From Arthrobacter citreus (GTDB lineage Bacteria > Actinomycetota > Actinomycetes > Actinomycetales > Micrococcaceae), in assembly GCF_038405225.1 (NCBI RefSeq), contig NZ_CP151657.1:1116001-1180000 (forward strand): a stretch of 64,000 nucleotides of DNA, written 5' to 3'. Made by a program: the position numbers and the translations under genes. The notes beneath the pieces were generated by a model. That model did no database searches, was not told the DNA's origin, and worked only from the letters and a program-made list of their open reading frames with translations. This document shows, in pieces, positions 1 to 8,638 of the stretch (position 1 is the stretch's first letter; each line of letters starts with the position of its first letter).

Positions 1-1099
1 TCCAAGGCCAGGTGAACAGGAGGGTGAAGACAATTCCAGCCGGAACCAGCGCCGGGAACAGCACGTTCATGGAGAGCGTGTTGGTGCCCCACGGGAACGG
101 GATGTTCCACTCCATCGGGATGTTGCCGATCCAGCCCGGCATCAGGCGCAGGGCGCCGTCAACCCAGCCGATGTACCAGTCAGGCTGGGTACCGGCGGAC
201 ACGGGGGAGGGGTCGTACGGGCCGTAGTTCCAGATCGGGTTGATCGTGAACAGCCCGGCGATGACGGCGATGATGCCGAAGACGATGAAGAAGAATCCAC
301 CGGCCTTGGCTGCGTAAACCGGTCCAACCGGGTAGCCGACAACGTTGTTGTTCGTGCGGCCGGGGCCGCGGAACTGGGTGTGCTTGTGAACAACCACCAT
401 GAAGAGGTGAATGGCGATCATCAGCAGGATCAACGCCGGCACCAGGAGGATGTGGAGCATGTACAGGCGGCCGATGATATCGGTGCCCGGGAATTCTCCG
501 CCGAAGAGGAAGAAGCTGATGTAGGTTCCGACAACCGGAACAGCCTTGATCACGCCGTCGATAATCCGCAGGCCGTTACCGGACAGCAGGTCATCGGGAA
601 GCGAGTAACCGGTGAAGCCGGCTGCGAGGGACAGGATGAGCAGGACGCCGCCCACCACCCAGTTCAGCTCGCGGGGCTTGCGGAATGCGCCGGTGAAGAA
701 CACACGGAGCATGTGCACCGATACGGCGGCAACAAACAGCAGCGCGGACCAGTGGTGAACCTGGCGCATGAAGAGGCCGCCGCGGATATCGAAGGAGATG
801 TTCAGCGAGGACTCGTAAGCCACCGACATCTCGACGCCCTTAAGCGGGACGTAGCTGCCGTTGTAGTGCGTTTCGGCCATTGACGGGTCGAAGAAGAACG
901 TCAGGAACGTTCCGGACAGCAGGAGGATGACGAAGCAGTACAGCGCGACTTCGCCGAACATGAACGACCAGTGGTCCGGAAAGACCTTGCGGCCGAATTC
1001 CTTGACCATGGCGGAGCCGCCGACCCGGGAGTCGACGAAGTTGGTAACGCGGCCCAGACGGGTCTTGGCCTCGTAGGGAGTAGCGGAGGGAACACTCAT
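1..1099 (-). CDS. qcrB: Cytochrome bc1 complex cytochrome b subunit (partial, C-terminus cut by window edge)
   Basis: Membrane-embedded di-heme b subunit of the actinobacterial menaquinol:cytochrome c reductase, which passes electrons to the aa3 oxidase. Reading the minus strand from ATG 1099 gives MSVPSATPYEAKTRLG, then about 366 codons open to base 1. Visible family marks are the helix with HWSALLF and VSVHMLRVFFTGAFRKPREL (heme-ligand helix), GYSLPDDLLSGNGLRI, and HILLVPALILLMIAIHLF. The stretch WNYGPYDPSPVSAGTQPDWY is the Qo-side region typical of QcrB. The start lies 3 bases after the qcrA stop, so the two are co-translated. The rest of the gene lies outside the window. Confidence 0.95.
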   Translation of the reverse strand, partial: MSVPSATPYEAKTRLGRVTNFVDSRVGGSAMVKEFGRKVFPDHWSFMFGEVALYCFVILLLSGTFLTFFFDPSMAETHYNGSYVPLKGVEMSVAYESSLNISFDIRGGLFMRQVHHWSALLFVAAVSVHMLRVFFTGAFRKPRELNWVVGGVLLILSLAAGFTGYSLPDDLLSGNGLRIIDGVIKAVPVVGTYISFFLFGGEFPGTDIIGRLYMLHILLVPALILLMIAIHLFMVVVHKHTQFRGPGRTNNNVVGYPVGPVYAAKAGGFFFIVFGIIAVIAGLFTINPIWNYGPYDPSPVSAGTQPDWYIGWVDGALRLMPGWIGNIPMEWNIPFPWGTNTLSMNVLFPALVPAGIVFTLLFTWPW

Positions 1100-1102
1100 G
1101 GT

Positions 1103-2134
1103 TTAGCCACGCTCCCAGTAGCTCGGTCCAACGGGTTCATGGAAATCGCTGGTGGCGATCAGGTAGCCATCGCTGTCAACGGCGATGGGCAGCTGCGGAA
1201 GCGGGTGGACAGCCGGTCCAAAGATGACCTTGCATTCCTGCGTCAGGTCAAAGGTGGACTGGTGGCACGGGCAGAGCAGATGGTGGGTGTGCTGTTCGTA
1301 CAGCGCAACCGGGCAACCGACGTGGGTGCAGATCTTGGAGTATGCGACGATGCCGTCGACGTTCCAGTCCTCGCGTCCCGGAGAGGGGTTGAGGGACTCC
1401 GGGTCCAGGCGCATCAGGAGGACAACGGCCTTGGCCTTCTCCTCCAGCTTGTGCTCGGACTCGTTCAGGCCTTCGGGAATAACGTGGAAAGCGGAACCGA
1501 GCGTCACATCCGAGGCCTTGATCCGGGTACCGCTGGGATCGCGGGTCAGGTGCACGCCTTCGGCCCACATGGTGTGGCGCAGAACGTCTCCGGGCAGCGG
1601 ACCGAGGTCGCGGAAGACGGCGATGGCCGGAAGCGGCGCGAGAACCATGGCACCCAGGAGGGTGTTGCGGATCAGCGGACGGCGCTTGATGCCCGTCTCT
1701 TCGACGATGTCCCCAAGCATCTTCTCGGCAACGGCGCGGTCTTCCTCGGGACGGATTTCATGCCGTTCCTCGATGACCTCGTGGTCCGGCATGAGCGTCT
1801 TGGCCCAGTGAACAATGCCGACGCCGATGCCGAGCATCGCAAACGCGGTGCCCAGGCCCAGGAGCAGGTTCTGCACCCGGATGTCGGCAATGGTGTGGCC
1901 GCCTTCGAGCTTGATGCCGAAGTAGCCGACAAAAAACACGAGCGTACCGATGATGGAGATGACGAACAGTGCCGCCACCTGCCGCTCGGCCCGCTTCTCA
2001 GCGTGGGGATTCGTATCGGCCAGCCGAGGACGGTGCGGAGGAAGTCCGGGATTCCGGAACTTCTCTTCAGCGTCCTGGCCAGCCGTAGCGACGGTGCCCG
2101 AGGTGTTCGGACTGCCGTGACTATGGTCGCCCAT
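1103..2134 (-). CDS. qcrA: Cytochrome bc1 complex Rieske iron-sulfur subunit
   Basis: Rieske [2Fe-2S] subunit of the bcc complex, carrying electrons from menaquinol to the di-heme cytochrome QcrC. Numbered from an upstream ATG at 2146, the cluster motifs are CTHVGCP (Cys273, His275) and CPCHQS (Cys292, His295), with Cys278 and Cys294 placed for the stabilising disulfide. Three hydrophobic segments (about 58-80, 92-114 and 160-178) give the long, triple-spanning N-terminus typical of actinobacterial QcrA rather than the single anchor of proteobacterial forms. I chose ATG 2134 (MGDHSH) because GAGGGGG lies just before it. The ATG at 2146 directly abuts its purine run and is less likely. It sits between qcrC and qcrB in the usual order. 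Confidence 0.95.
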   Translation of the reverse strand: MGDHSHGSPNTSGTVATAGQDAEEKFRNPGLPPHRPRLADTNPHAEKRAERQVAALFVISIIGTLVFFVGYFGIKLEGGHTIADIRVQNLLLGLGTAFAMLGIGVGIVHWAKTLMPDHEVIEERHEIRPEEDRAVAEKMLGDIVEETGIKRRPLIRNTLLGAMVLAPLPAIAVFRDLGPLPGDVLRHTMWAEGVHLTRDPSGTRIKASDVTLGSAFHVIPEGLNESEHKLEEKAKAVVLLMRLDPESLNPSPGREDWNVDGIVAYSKICTHVGCPVALYEQHTHHLLCPCHQSTFDLTQECKVIFGPAVHPLPQLPIAVDSDGYLIATSDFHEPVGPSYWERG

Positions 2135-2220
2135 GATCCCCCTCATCCTTCTCTTGAAACTGCATTTATAGACCTATGTGTAACTGTGATGTCACCCCGA
2201 AAGGTGAGCGCGGGTGATGT

Positions 2221-3012
2221 CTAGGAAGACCGGGCGGTCAACCAAATGGTGAAAGCAATGACGAGGCCGAGGCCTGCGGTCCAGATGAACAGGCCTTCGG
2301 AGACGGGGCCCAGCGAGCCAAGTTCGGCTCCGCCCGGCGAACCGTTGGCTTCGATGTTCTTCAGGAAAGCGATGATGCTCTGCTTGTCCTCCGGGGAGAT
2401 GTTGGCGTCATTGAAGACCGGCATGTTCTGCGGGCCGGTGACCATGGCCTCGTAGATGTGCTTCTCCGAGACTCCCTCCAGGGACGGAGCGAACTTGCCC
2501 TGCGTCAGGGCACCGCCGGCGCCGGCGGCGTTGTGGCACATGGCGCAGTTGACGCGGAAGAGCTCGCCGCCCTCGGCGGCGTTGCCGGCAGCGGCGTTGG
2601 TGAGCTCGGTGTCCGGTACAGCGGGACCGGCGCCGAGGCTGGCGACGTAGGCAGCAAGCTGGCTGGTCTGTTCCTCGGTGAACTGAACCGGCTTCTGCTG
2701 GGCCTGCGGGCCCTGCATGGCCATCGGCATGCGGCCGGTGCCCACCTGGAAGTCGACGGAGGCGGCGCCCACGCCAACGAGGGAGGGTCCGTTGGCGGAT
2801 CCCGAAGCGTCCATGCCGTGGCAGGTGGCGCAGTTGGCGATGAAGAGCTTCTCGCCCTGGTTTTCGTCATCAGCCGTGTAGGCGGTGCTTGCAGCCTGGG
2901 CCTCGTTGGCGCCGCTGACTGCTGCATAGAGCCCACCTGTAACGAGGAGTCCCAGCAGCAGCAGCGCAACTGCTGCTAGGGGATGACGTCGCCTTTGCGA
3001 TAGTGCCTTCAC
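2221..3012 (-). CDS. qcrC: Cytochrome bc1 complex diheme cytochrome c subunit
   Basis: Di-heme cytochrome c of the bcc-aa3 supercomplex. It replaces both cytochrome c1 and a soluble cytochrome c, handing electrons directly to the oxidase. The 263-residue protein has an N-terminal signal-anchor (about 11-32), two c-type heme sites, CATCH (61-65) and CAMCH (156-160), and a C-terminal membrane helix (about 241-260). Each heme domain has a later Met-containing loop, RMPMAM and NMPVF, as likely axial ligands. It lies between ctaE and qcrA on the same strand, with gaps of about 80 bases on each side. Confidence 0.96.
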   Translation of the reverse strand: MKALSQRRRHPLAAVALLLLGLLVTGGLYAAVSGANEAQAASTAYTADDENQGEKLFIANCATCHGMDASGSANGPSLVGVGAASVDFQVGTGRMPMAMQGPQAQQKPVQFTEEQTSQLAAYVASLGAGPAVPDTELTNAAAGNAAEGGELFRVNCAMCHNAAGAGGALTQGKFAPSLEGVSEKHIYEAMVTGPQNMPVFNDANISPEDKQSIIAFLKNIEANGSPGGAELGSLGPVSEGLFIWTAGLGLVIAFTIWLTARSS

Positions 3013-3092
3013 TTGGTGGTTCCTAACTTCTGTGGTCTTTGGTGTGCTGGTGCCACTTTGGATTTCTTAAGGGTTGCCGGCTCAAGCAGGTG

Positions 3093-3731
3093 TTACTTGA
3101 GGAAGTAGATGATGACGAACAGGGCAATCCAGACTACGTCCACGAAGTGCCAGTAGTACGACGTCACGATCGCAGAGGTGGCTTCAAAGTGGCCGAAGCG
3201 CTTCGCTGCGTAGGCACGTCCGATGATGAACAGGAACGCGATCAGTCCACCGGTGACGTGAAGGCCGTGGAAGCCCGTGGTCAGGTAGAACGAGGATCCG
3301 TAGGAGTTCGAGGAAAGCGAAACTCCTTCAGTCACGAGCATCGCGTATTCGTAGGCCTGGACGGACACGAACACGGCACCCATGAGGAAGGTGAGGAGGA
3401 ACCACTCGACCATGCCCCAGCGGGAGACTTGGAAGAGTCCTCCCGTGCGGCGCGGCTGGAGGCGTTCTGCGGCGAAGACGCCGAACTGGCAGGTAACGGA
3501 ACTAAGAACGAGGATCACCGTGTTCGCGAACGCAAACGGAACGTTGAGCTTCTCCGTCTCCATGGCCCACAGGTCGCTCGAGGTGGAGCGAAGAGTGAAA
3601 TACATGGCAAAAAGGGCGGCGAAAAACATCAGTTCGCTGGCCAGCCACACTACGGTTCCGACGGAAACCATGTTGGGGCGGTTCAGCGTGGGGTGAGCCG
3701 GGGTACTGGGGGCATGGGTCGCTGTTGTCAC
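3093..3731 (-). CDS. ctaE: Cytochrome aa3 oxidase subunit III
   Basis: Subunit III of the heme-copper cytochrome c oxidase, a 212-residue protein with five membrane helices, which is the short actinobacterial form. Recognisable parts are [20 protein letters not shown] near the N-terminus, [12 protein letters not shown], and the C-terminal [20 protein letters not shown]. It is the promoter-proximal gene of ctaE-qcrCAB, so the terminal oxidase subunit and the bcc complex are made together. The start is GTG at 3731; the sequence before it has no purine-rich ribosome site but does have a -10-like CATAAT six bases upstream, which suggests a leaderless message. Confidence 0.96.
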   Translation of the reverse strand: MTTATHAPSTPAHPTLNRPNMVSVGTVVWLASELMFFAALFAMYFTLRSTSSDLWAMETEKLNVPFAFANTVILVLSSVTCQFGVFAAERLQPRRTGGLFQVSRWGMVEWFLLTFLMGAVFVSVQAYEYAMLVTEGVSLSSNSYGSSFYLTTGFHGLHVTGGLIAFLFIIGRAYAAKRFGHFEATSAIVTSYYWHFVDVVWIALFVIIYFLK

Positions 3732-3737
3732 ATAGAC

Positions 3738-3890
3738 ATTATGGACGTAAAACAGCCCAGTTCTCCAACAGATATAGACGGTCGGCGCGTCTAAATAGTG
3801 CCGAAACCCCGCCGATCCCAGTAACGGCGCGGAACTGGCTCTCCAGAAACAAATCAGTATTTTCTACGAAACGTAGATAACCTAGGGGAT
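3738..3890. promoter_or_regulatory. Divergent ctaE/trpD promoter region with an inverted repeat
   Basis: This short gap carries both promoters. For ctaE (minus), CATAAT (complement of 3738-3743) ends six bases before the GTG. For trpD (plus), TAACCT at 3878-3883 ends seven bases before its GTG. Neither gene has a convincing Shine-Dalgarno site, so both may start transcription at or next to the start codon. A perfect inverted repeat TCTACG-AAA-CGTAGA (3863-3877) lies directly upstream of the trpD -10 and is a possible operator. -35 boxes are weak on both sides. These assignments are inferred from spacing only. Confidence 0.5.
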
Positions 3891-4937
3891 GTGACTACGA
3901 ATCCGAGCTCCGAACACGCCTGGCCGCAGCTTCTCAACGCCCTGATTTCGCGTCAGGATCTGCGCGCTGACCAGACCCGCTGGGCGATGAACACCATCAT
4001 GGCCGGGGAGGCATCCGATGCGCAGATGGCCGGCTTTCTGGTGGCGCTGCGGGCCAAGGGCGAGACCGTGCAGGAGCTGACCGGCCTGGTGGAGGCCATG
4101 CTGGAGAATGCCAAGCCCATCGACATTCCCGGTGAGACGCTGGACATCGTCGGCACGGGAGGTGACCGCCACAACACGGTCAACATCTCCTCCATGGCTG
4201 CGCTTGTCTGCGCGGGAGCCGGTGCCAAGGTGGTCAAGCACGGCAACCGTGCGTCGTCGTCGGCGTCGGGCTCCGCCGATGTCATCGAGGCTCTCGGAGT
4301 GCGGCTGGACCTCACCGTGGACCGGGTGGCCGAGGCTGCGCTTACAGCGGGCATCACGTTCTGCTTTGCCCAGGTCTTCCATCCGTCCATGCGGTATGCC
4401 GCCGTGCCCCGGCGCGAAATGGGAGTGCCCACTGCCTTCAACTTCATGGGTCCGCTGACCAACCCGGCCCGGCCCGCGGCATCGGCCATTGGCGTGGCCG
4501 ACGCCCGTCTGGCCCCGCTCATCGCCGGGGTCCTGGCGGAGCGCGGCGTGCGCGCACTGGTGTTCCGCGGGGAGGATGGGCTGGATGAGATGACGACGAC
4601 GGGCGTCTCCACCGTCTGGGAGGTCCGTGACGGGGCCGTGGAGACCTCAACAGTGGATCCCCTGGACCTGGGGATACCCCGGGCCACCCTGGAGGATCTG
4701 CGGGGCGGAGACGCCGCCGCCAACGCCGCCGTGGTCCGGAGTGTCCTGGCCGGGGATCGGGGACCCGTGCGTGACGCCGTCGTCCTCAATGCCGCAGCCG
4801 CCCTGGTGGCGCTGGATACGGATGCCGCGGGCAGCCTCACCAAGCGCCTGGCCGCGGGTATCGCCCGTGCCGAGGCCGCGATCGACGGCGGCGGCGCCCG
4901 GGCCGCCCTTGACCTCTGGGTGGAAGTGACGCGCTGA
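3891..4937 (+). CDS. trpD: Anthranilate phosphoribosyltransferase
   Basis: Second step of tryptophan synthesis, transferring phosphoribose from PRPP to anthranilate in the cytoplasm. The 348-residue protein has the PRPP-binding [13 protein letters not shown], the flexible [15 protein letters not shown] loop, and [15 protein letters not shown] followed by [11 protein letters not shown], all diagnostic of TrpD. The start is GTG 3891, with no ribosome site at usable spacing. It stands alone, apart from other trp genes and divergent from ctaE, an arrangement I recall in other actinobacteria. A strong hairpin terminator follows. Confidence 0.96.
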   Translation: MTTNPSSEHAWPQLLNALISRQDLRADQTRWAMNTIMAGEASDAQMAGFLVALRAKGETVQELTGLVEAMLENAKPIDIPGETLDIVGTGGDRHNTVNISSMAALVCAGAGAKVVKHGNRASSSASGSADVIEALGVRLDLTVDRVAEAALTAGITFCFAQVFHPSMRYAAVPRREMGVPTAFNFMGPLTNPARPAASAIGVADARLAPLIAGVLAERGVRALVFRGEDGLDEMTTTGVSTVWEVRDGAVETSTVDPLDLGIPRATLEDLRGGDAAANAAVVRSVLAGDRGPVRDAVVLNAAAALVALDTDAAGSLTKRLAAGIARAEAAIDGGGARAALDLWVEVTR

Positions 4938-4989
4938 AGGCAGCGCCGAAGGGGCAGCCCGCACCAGCAGGCGGCGGGTGACCAAATTC

Positions 4990-5034
4990 AAAAAATGAGG
5001 CCGTTCCCGTTGCCGGGGACGGCCTCATTTTTTA
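4990..5034. terminator. Bidirectional intrinsic terminator after trpD
   Basis: A near-perfect stem (TGAGGCCGTTCCCG pairing with CGGGGACGGCCTCA, loop TTGC) is flanked by a run of A on the left and T on the right, so it can stop transcription from either strand. It closes trpD; the stretch from here to 5223 holds no gene I can support. Confidence 0.9.
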
Positions 5035-5223
5035 GTTTTCGGGGACGGATTTCCGGGTCAGCGCGGTCCGGAGCCAAGAGTGAAATCGGTGCCAAGGGCG
5101 TCTGGAAAAGTTGTAAATCCGTTACCCAAAAGATGCAATGACGTGATAACAGGGCGTTTTGTGCTCAGTATTTCCCGCTGGGGATGCCGTAGTGCAGCCC
5201 TGAGACCGTCTGAATCCGTAGTT

Positions 5224-5505
5224 TTAGCCGTCGAAGCCGAGGGAAAATGCGGCGTCCAGGTCATGCTTGGAGTACGCCCGGAAGGCGATCTGCGTGGTGG
5301 TCCCGATGACGCCCTCCACCTTGGACAGGCGGTTGGCAATGGCATCGGCCAGGTCTTCGTGGCGGCGGACGCGGGCAATGGCGATCAGGTCCCACTCACC
5401 CGTCACGGAGTAGACCTCGCTGATGCCTTCGATCTCAGAGATTTCCTCGGCGCATTCCGGGATGCGCGCTGAATCGGTCTGGATGAGTACAAAAGCGGTG
5501 ATCAT
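5224..5505 (-). CDS. Stand-alone Lrp/AsnC-type ligand-binding (RAM) domain protein
   Basis: A 93-residue protein consisting only of the Lrp/AsnC effector-binding alpha-beta domain, with no helix-turn-helix. The fold pattern is clear: first strand ITAFVLIQT, then EISEIEGISEVYSVTGEWDL and IANRLSKVEGVIGTTTQIAF. I chose ATG 5505 (MITAF) because AAAGGG sits seven bases before it; the ATG at 5520 lies ahead of that site. Such proteins can form the ring oligomers of Lrp without DNA binding and may modulate a full-length partner or sense an amino acid. The role is unknown here. It follows the DUF3054 gene by 38 bases and may be the last gene of that operon. Confidence 0.88.
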   Translation of the reverse strand: MITAFVLIQTDSARIPECAEEISEIEGISEVYSVTGEWDLIAIARVRRHEDLADAIANRLSKVEGVIGTTTQIAFRAYSKHDLDAAFSLGFDG

Positions 5506-5543
5506 GTTGGGCCCTTTCATGGTGCTGCCTGTGGGCGGAGACG

Positions 5544-6002
5544 TTACGCCCTGCTGTCGAGCCTATCGGACGGGGCGGACACGCGGCGGCTGGCGGATCG
5601 GCGGCCTCTGCTGAGAAGCGCGGCCGCAGCCCGCGGCACCAGGAGGAAAGCGCCCAGAACGCAGAACGTCACCACGGCGAAGCTCGGTGCCACACCGCCT
5701 CCGGCCATGGCGCGGATCCCCAGCCCGGCCCCCGCGGTGATCACCCACAGGATAACTCCAGCAGGCCACAGTGAAGCGGGGGAGCGCCAGCGGCCCAGCA
5801 GCAGCCAGCCGGCGAGGCAGGCGGCCAGGAACGGTGAGGCGGTGATAAGGATTCCGGCCGGGTCCAGGCCGTGTTCGTGTGTATCGCGCCCCAGGGCGGC
5901 AAACAGGATGATGAGGACGGCGTCGAGGGCCGGGACCAGGAAAAGCCAGGGCTTGCTGCGGTGCCCGGTGTTCCGGGGAGGTGTGCTGCGGTTGGCTGTC
6001 AT
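5544..6002 (-). CDS. DUF3054 family membrane protein
   Basis: A 152-residue protein with four hydrophobic segments (about 17-38, 50-68, 78-98 and 104-127) and the family pattern DAVLIILFAALGRDTHEHGL with LITASPFLAACLAGWLL. Its function is not known. The start overlaps the stop of the TetR gene by four bases (ATGA), so it is translationally coupled to the upstream ABC/TetR operon. The basic Arg/Ser-rich C-terminus (about 131-152) is probably cytoplasmic. Confidence 0.85.
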   Translation of the reverse strand: MTANRSTPPRNTGHRSKPWLFLVPALDAVLIILFAALGRDTHEHGLDPAGILITASPFLAACLAGWLLLGRWRSPASLWPAGVILWVITAGAGLGIRAMAGGGVAPSFAVVTFCVLGAFLLVPRAAAALLSRGRRSASRRVSAPSDRLDSRA

Positions 6003-6604
6003 GGCTGCTGCTCTCCGGGAGCGGAGCGGCGGTGCTCCCGTACATAGGGTTCCAGTAGTTCCTTGACACGGGCCTCAACGTCTTCCTGCGTCCTCTCGCC
6101 CTCAAGGAGCTTGGTTGCCGTGTGGACGATCCCGTTGATCAGTTCCGCAGTGGCGGCCGGATCGGGGGATCCCAGCTCCTGAAGGGTGCTCACCAAGGGA
6201 TCCAGCAGCTGGGAATGCATCATCGCGCTCTGGGTGTTGAGTTCCTCACTGGGCGCCACGGCCGCCAGGGCGTTCCCCACGGCATGCTCGCCCTCGGCCA
6301 CCAGGGCGATGTTGGTCAGCACGTAGGCGAGAATCCGGTCCGCCGGATCGGGCTCGGACCGCATTGCCTCCTCGACCCGCTGCGCCCACCGCGGAAAGAC
6401 ATCCAGGACCAGCGCATGCAGCAGGTCCTGGCGTGATTTGTAGTACTGGTAGGCGCTGGGACGGGCGAGGCCCGCCAGCGCGGCCACTTCGGCCATGCTG
6501 GGGGCCTCGCCCGTTTGGGCCAGCAAAGTGCGTGCCGCATCCAGAAGTGCCCGCTGCTGGGCCGCGCGGTGCTCTGCGACCGTGGGGGCGTTAATGCGGG
6601 GCAC
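5999..6604 (-). CDS. TetR family transcriptional regulator
   Basis: A 201-residue repressor-type protein. The N-terminal helix-turn-helix reads AARTLLAQTGEAPSMAEVAA then GLARPSAYQYYKSRQDLL, with a variable ligand-binding domain after it. The start is GTG 6604, preceded by AGGAGG four bases upstream; the frame stays open further but overlaps the ATPase gene. It is the third gene of the permease-ATPase-TetR-DUF3054 operon. Its likely targets are the two tandem near-palindromes at 8495-8533 before the permease, which would make the operon self-regulating. The ligand is unknown. Confidence 0.92.
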   Translation of the reverse strand: MPRINAPTVAEHRAAQQRALLDAARTLLAQTGEAPSMAEVAALAGLARPSAYQYYKSRQDLLHALVLDVFPRWAQRVEEAMRSEPDPADRILAYVLTNIALVAEGEHAVGNALAAVAPSEELNTQSAMMHSQLLDPLVSTLQELGSPDPAATAELINGIVHTATKLLEGERTQEDVEARVKELLEPYVREHRRSAPGEQQP

Positions 6605-6626
6605 GAGCCCTCCTGATTGCTGCGGT

Positions 6627-7322
6627 TTACGGGTTGATGAGCCGTCCGTCGACCATCTCCACCACCCGGTGGCAATGGTGCAGTACGTCGTGATCATGCG
6701 TCACCATAACTGTAGCAACGCCGCGCTCCGCGGTTTCGCGCGCCAGCAGGGCCACCACATCCTGGCTGCGCTTCCGGTCAAGGGCTGCCGTGGGTTCATC
6801 CACGAGCAGCAGCCGCGGCTTGGTCACCAGGGCCCGGGCAATTCCCACCCGCTGGCGCTCTCCGCCGGACAGCTGGTCCGGGCGGCTCTTGAGCTTATGC
6901 TCCATGCCCACGGCGGCGAGCAGTTCCCGGGGATCGAAGTTCTTCTTCCCGAACGCCAACCGGTGCAGCAGCTCCAGCTGTTCCCCGGCGGTCAGTGCCG
7001 GAATCAGGTTGCCGGACTGGAAGACGAAGCCGATGTTCCGCAGGCGGAAACGGGCGCGGGCCGAGCTGTTCAGCGTCCCGAGGTCAGTGCCGTTGACCGT
7101 AACAGTTCCGCTGTCCGGCGAAGTGAGGGCCCCGGCTGCCGCCAAGAGGCTGGATTTGCCGGCTCCGGAGGGGCCGACGACGGCAACCAGTTCCCCGGGC
7201 CGCACTGTGAGGGACACATCATCGAGTGCCTGGACCGTGCTGTCTCCGTCGCCGAGGGCAAGACTGGCGCCTTCAATAACGAGTCCAAGGGTGTCCGTGG
7301 GAGTTTCGGTTGCGGTGCTCAT
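6627..7322 (-). CDS. ABC transporter ATP-binding protein (MacB/LolD type)
   Basis: The 231-residue nucleotide-binding subunit of a type VII-like ABC system. It has Walker A GPSGAGKSS, Q-loop FVFQSGNLIPALT, signature LSGGERQR, Walker B LLLVDEPT and the switch histidine in MVTHDHDVL. The start overlaps the permease stop by four bases, so the pair is made in equal amounts. The closest families (LolD, MacB, FtsE-like) power extrusion of lipids, peptides or drugs by a mechanotransmission permease; the substrate cannot be told from sequence. Confidence 0.95.
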   Translation of the reverse strand: MSTATETPTDTLGLVIEGASLALGDGDSTVQALDDVSLTVRPGELVAVVGPSGAGKSSLLAAAGALTSPDSGTVTVNGTDLGTLNSSARARFRLRNIGFVFQSGNLIPALTAGEQLELLHRLAFGKKNFDPRELLAAVGMEHKLKSRPDQLSGGERQRVGIARALVTKPRLLLVDEPTAALDRKRSQDVVALLARETAERGVATVMVTHDHDVLHHCHRVVEMVDGRLINP

Positions 7323-8464
7323 CGCTGTCCTCCAAGTGCTGCCAGGGGATCAACCCGGGAAATACGAATAATGGCTGCCGCCGCGCCGAGCAGTCCCAGG
7401 AAAATCGTCAGGGCAGTGGCAATGCCGATCGGGGCCGCCTCCAGGGCGAACGGCATGGCGGTGCCGGAGAGTGCGGATCCCATTCCCAGGCCGGCCAGCA
7501 CGCCCAGGGCGGTGAAGCCGACAAGGATTATGGCGGCTTGGGCCAGGCCGTCGCGCAGCAGATAGGCCGTGGAGGCGCCGATGGCGCGCAGGACTGCCAG
7601 CTCATGCTTGCGCTGCACGGTCCACACCGTGAAGAAGGCACCGACCACCAGTGCGCAGATGGCGTAGAGGAACACCTGGATCATCTGCAGGGTCAGCGTT
7701 TCCGCTGAGTAGCCGGGGGATGCGTTGAAGGATTCCTTCAGCGAGGAGGTTACCGTTCCCGCAGCCTCGTCGCCGGCGGCGAAGTCGATGTCTGCGCCGT
7801 CTTCGGCCAGGAGGGCCACGGTGCTCGCCGTGTCGCGCTGCGCGGAAGCAACGTCGGCTTCGGTGGGGGCTCCGGGTGCCGCGTCCCCGCCGGTGATGTA
7901 CTGCCAGGTGGGAAGCGGGAGGTAGGCGATGGTGACGTGCCCGAATGTTGCCTGGCCGTTGGTGTAGCCGACAACGGTCAGTTCGGTGCCAATCCGGTCC
8001 AGTGTCACCACAGAACCCAGTTCCAGGCCTTCGTCGGCTCCGGTGCTGGAGACAACAATCTCGTTGGGGGCGGAGGAGGCGCGGCCTTCACCGATTTCCG
8101 GTGCGAGGAAGGAATCGGATTCGACGCCGAAGAGCGAGAGATCCACCTGGGTTCCGTCACCGGTGGCACCATTCATCATGGTTGAACCCATGAGGGTGAC
8201 ATCTTCGACGCCGGGCTGGCTGCGCCAGGCTTCAGCTTGGGATTCGTCGACAACGCTGCGGGAGAAGGCGTTGTCTGTCTTGGTGCCTTCATTGAAGGCG
8301 AAAGCAGTGGCCGGCATGGCCTTGAGTCCGGAAACACCGTCATTGACGAGTCCGGAGGACAGGCCCGAGAGCAGGACCATCAGGACGGCAATCAGGGCAA
8401 TGACGCCGCCCATCAAGCCAAACCGCGCCCGGGCGAAGCGCAGTTCGCGCAGCGCTAGAAACAT
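7319..8464 (-). CDS. FtsX-like/MacB-type ABC transporter permease
   Basis: A 381-residue permease with one N-terminal helix (about 15-37), a large extracytoplasmic domain (about 40-255), and three C-terminal helices (about 258-282, 308-332 and 340-364), the standard FtsX topology. HELAVLRAIGAS just after the second helix is the conserved cytoplasmic coupling motif. It starts at ATG 8464 and heads an operon with its ATPase, a TetR regulator and a DUF3054 protein. Co-encoding with TetR suggests induction by a toxic or signalling compound. Confidence 0.93.
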   Translation of the reverse strand: MFLALRELRFARARFGLMGGVIALIAVLMVLLSGLSSGLVNDGVSGLKAMPATAFAFNEGTKTDNAFSRSVVDESQAEAWRSQPGVEDVTLMGSTMMNGATGDGTQVDLSLFGVESDSFLAPEIGEGRASSAPNEIVVSSTGADEGLELGSVVTLDRIGTELTVVGYTNGQATFGHVTIAYLPLPTWQYITGGDAAPGAPTEADVASAQRDTASTVALLAEDGADIDFAAGDEAAGTVTSSLKESFNASPGYSAETLTLQMIQVFLYAICALVVGAFFTVWTVQRKHELAVLRAIGASTAYLLRDGLAQAAIILVGFTALGVLAGLGMGSALSGTAMPFALEAAPIGIATALTIFLGLLGAAAAIIRISRVDPLAALGGQR

Positions 8465-8494
8465 GGGAATTCTCCAGGGGTTGTGGGCTGTATC

Positions 8495-8534
8495 GATACC
8501 AACATGGTGTCAGCATCATACCAACATCGTGTCA
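8495..8534 (-). promoter_or_regulatory. Two tandem TetR-type operator candidates before the ABC exporter operon
   Basis: ATACCAACATGGTGTCA (8496-8512) is repeated with one change as ATACCAACATCGTGTCA (8518-8534), 22 bases apart or about two helical turns. The first copy sits in an imperfect palindrome, GAtACCA-ACA-TGGTgTC (8495-8511). On the minus strand a -10-like TATGAT lies between the sites, so bound protein would block the promoter. The obvious candidate binder is the TetR protein encoded in the operon. The same gap also serves the divergent gene at 8639. Confidence 0.6.
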
Positions 8535-8638
8535 GGAAGCAGCCTTCGGGTGCAAATTGGGAACGTCTTCCGCACTGCCCCGGTGATCCGCCGGTCCTTC
8601 TCTGGCCCCGGTCCCTCAGCTCTGCTGTCCTTGAGAGC

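Noticed and set aside
971-2224. A 417-codon plus-strand frame opposite qcrB and qcrA
   Set aside because: Antisense to two clear respiratory subunits and with no recognisable domain.
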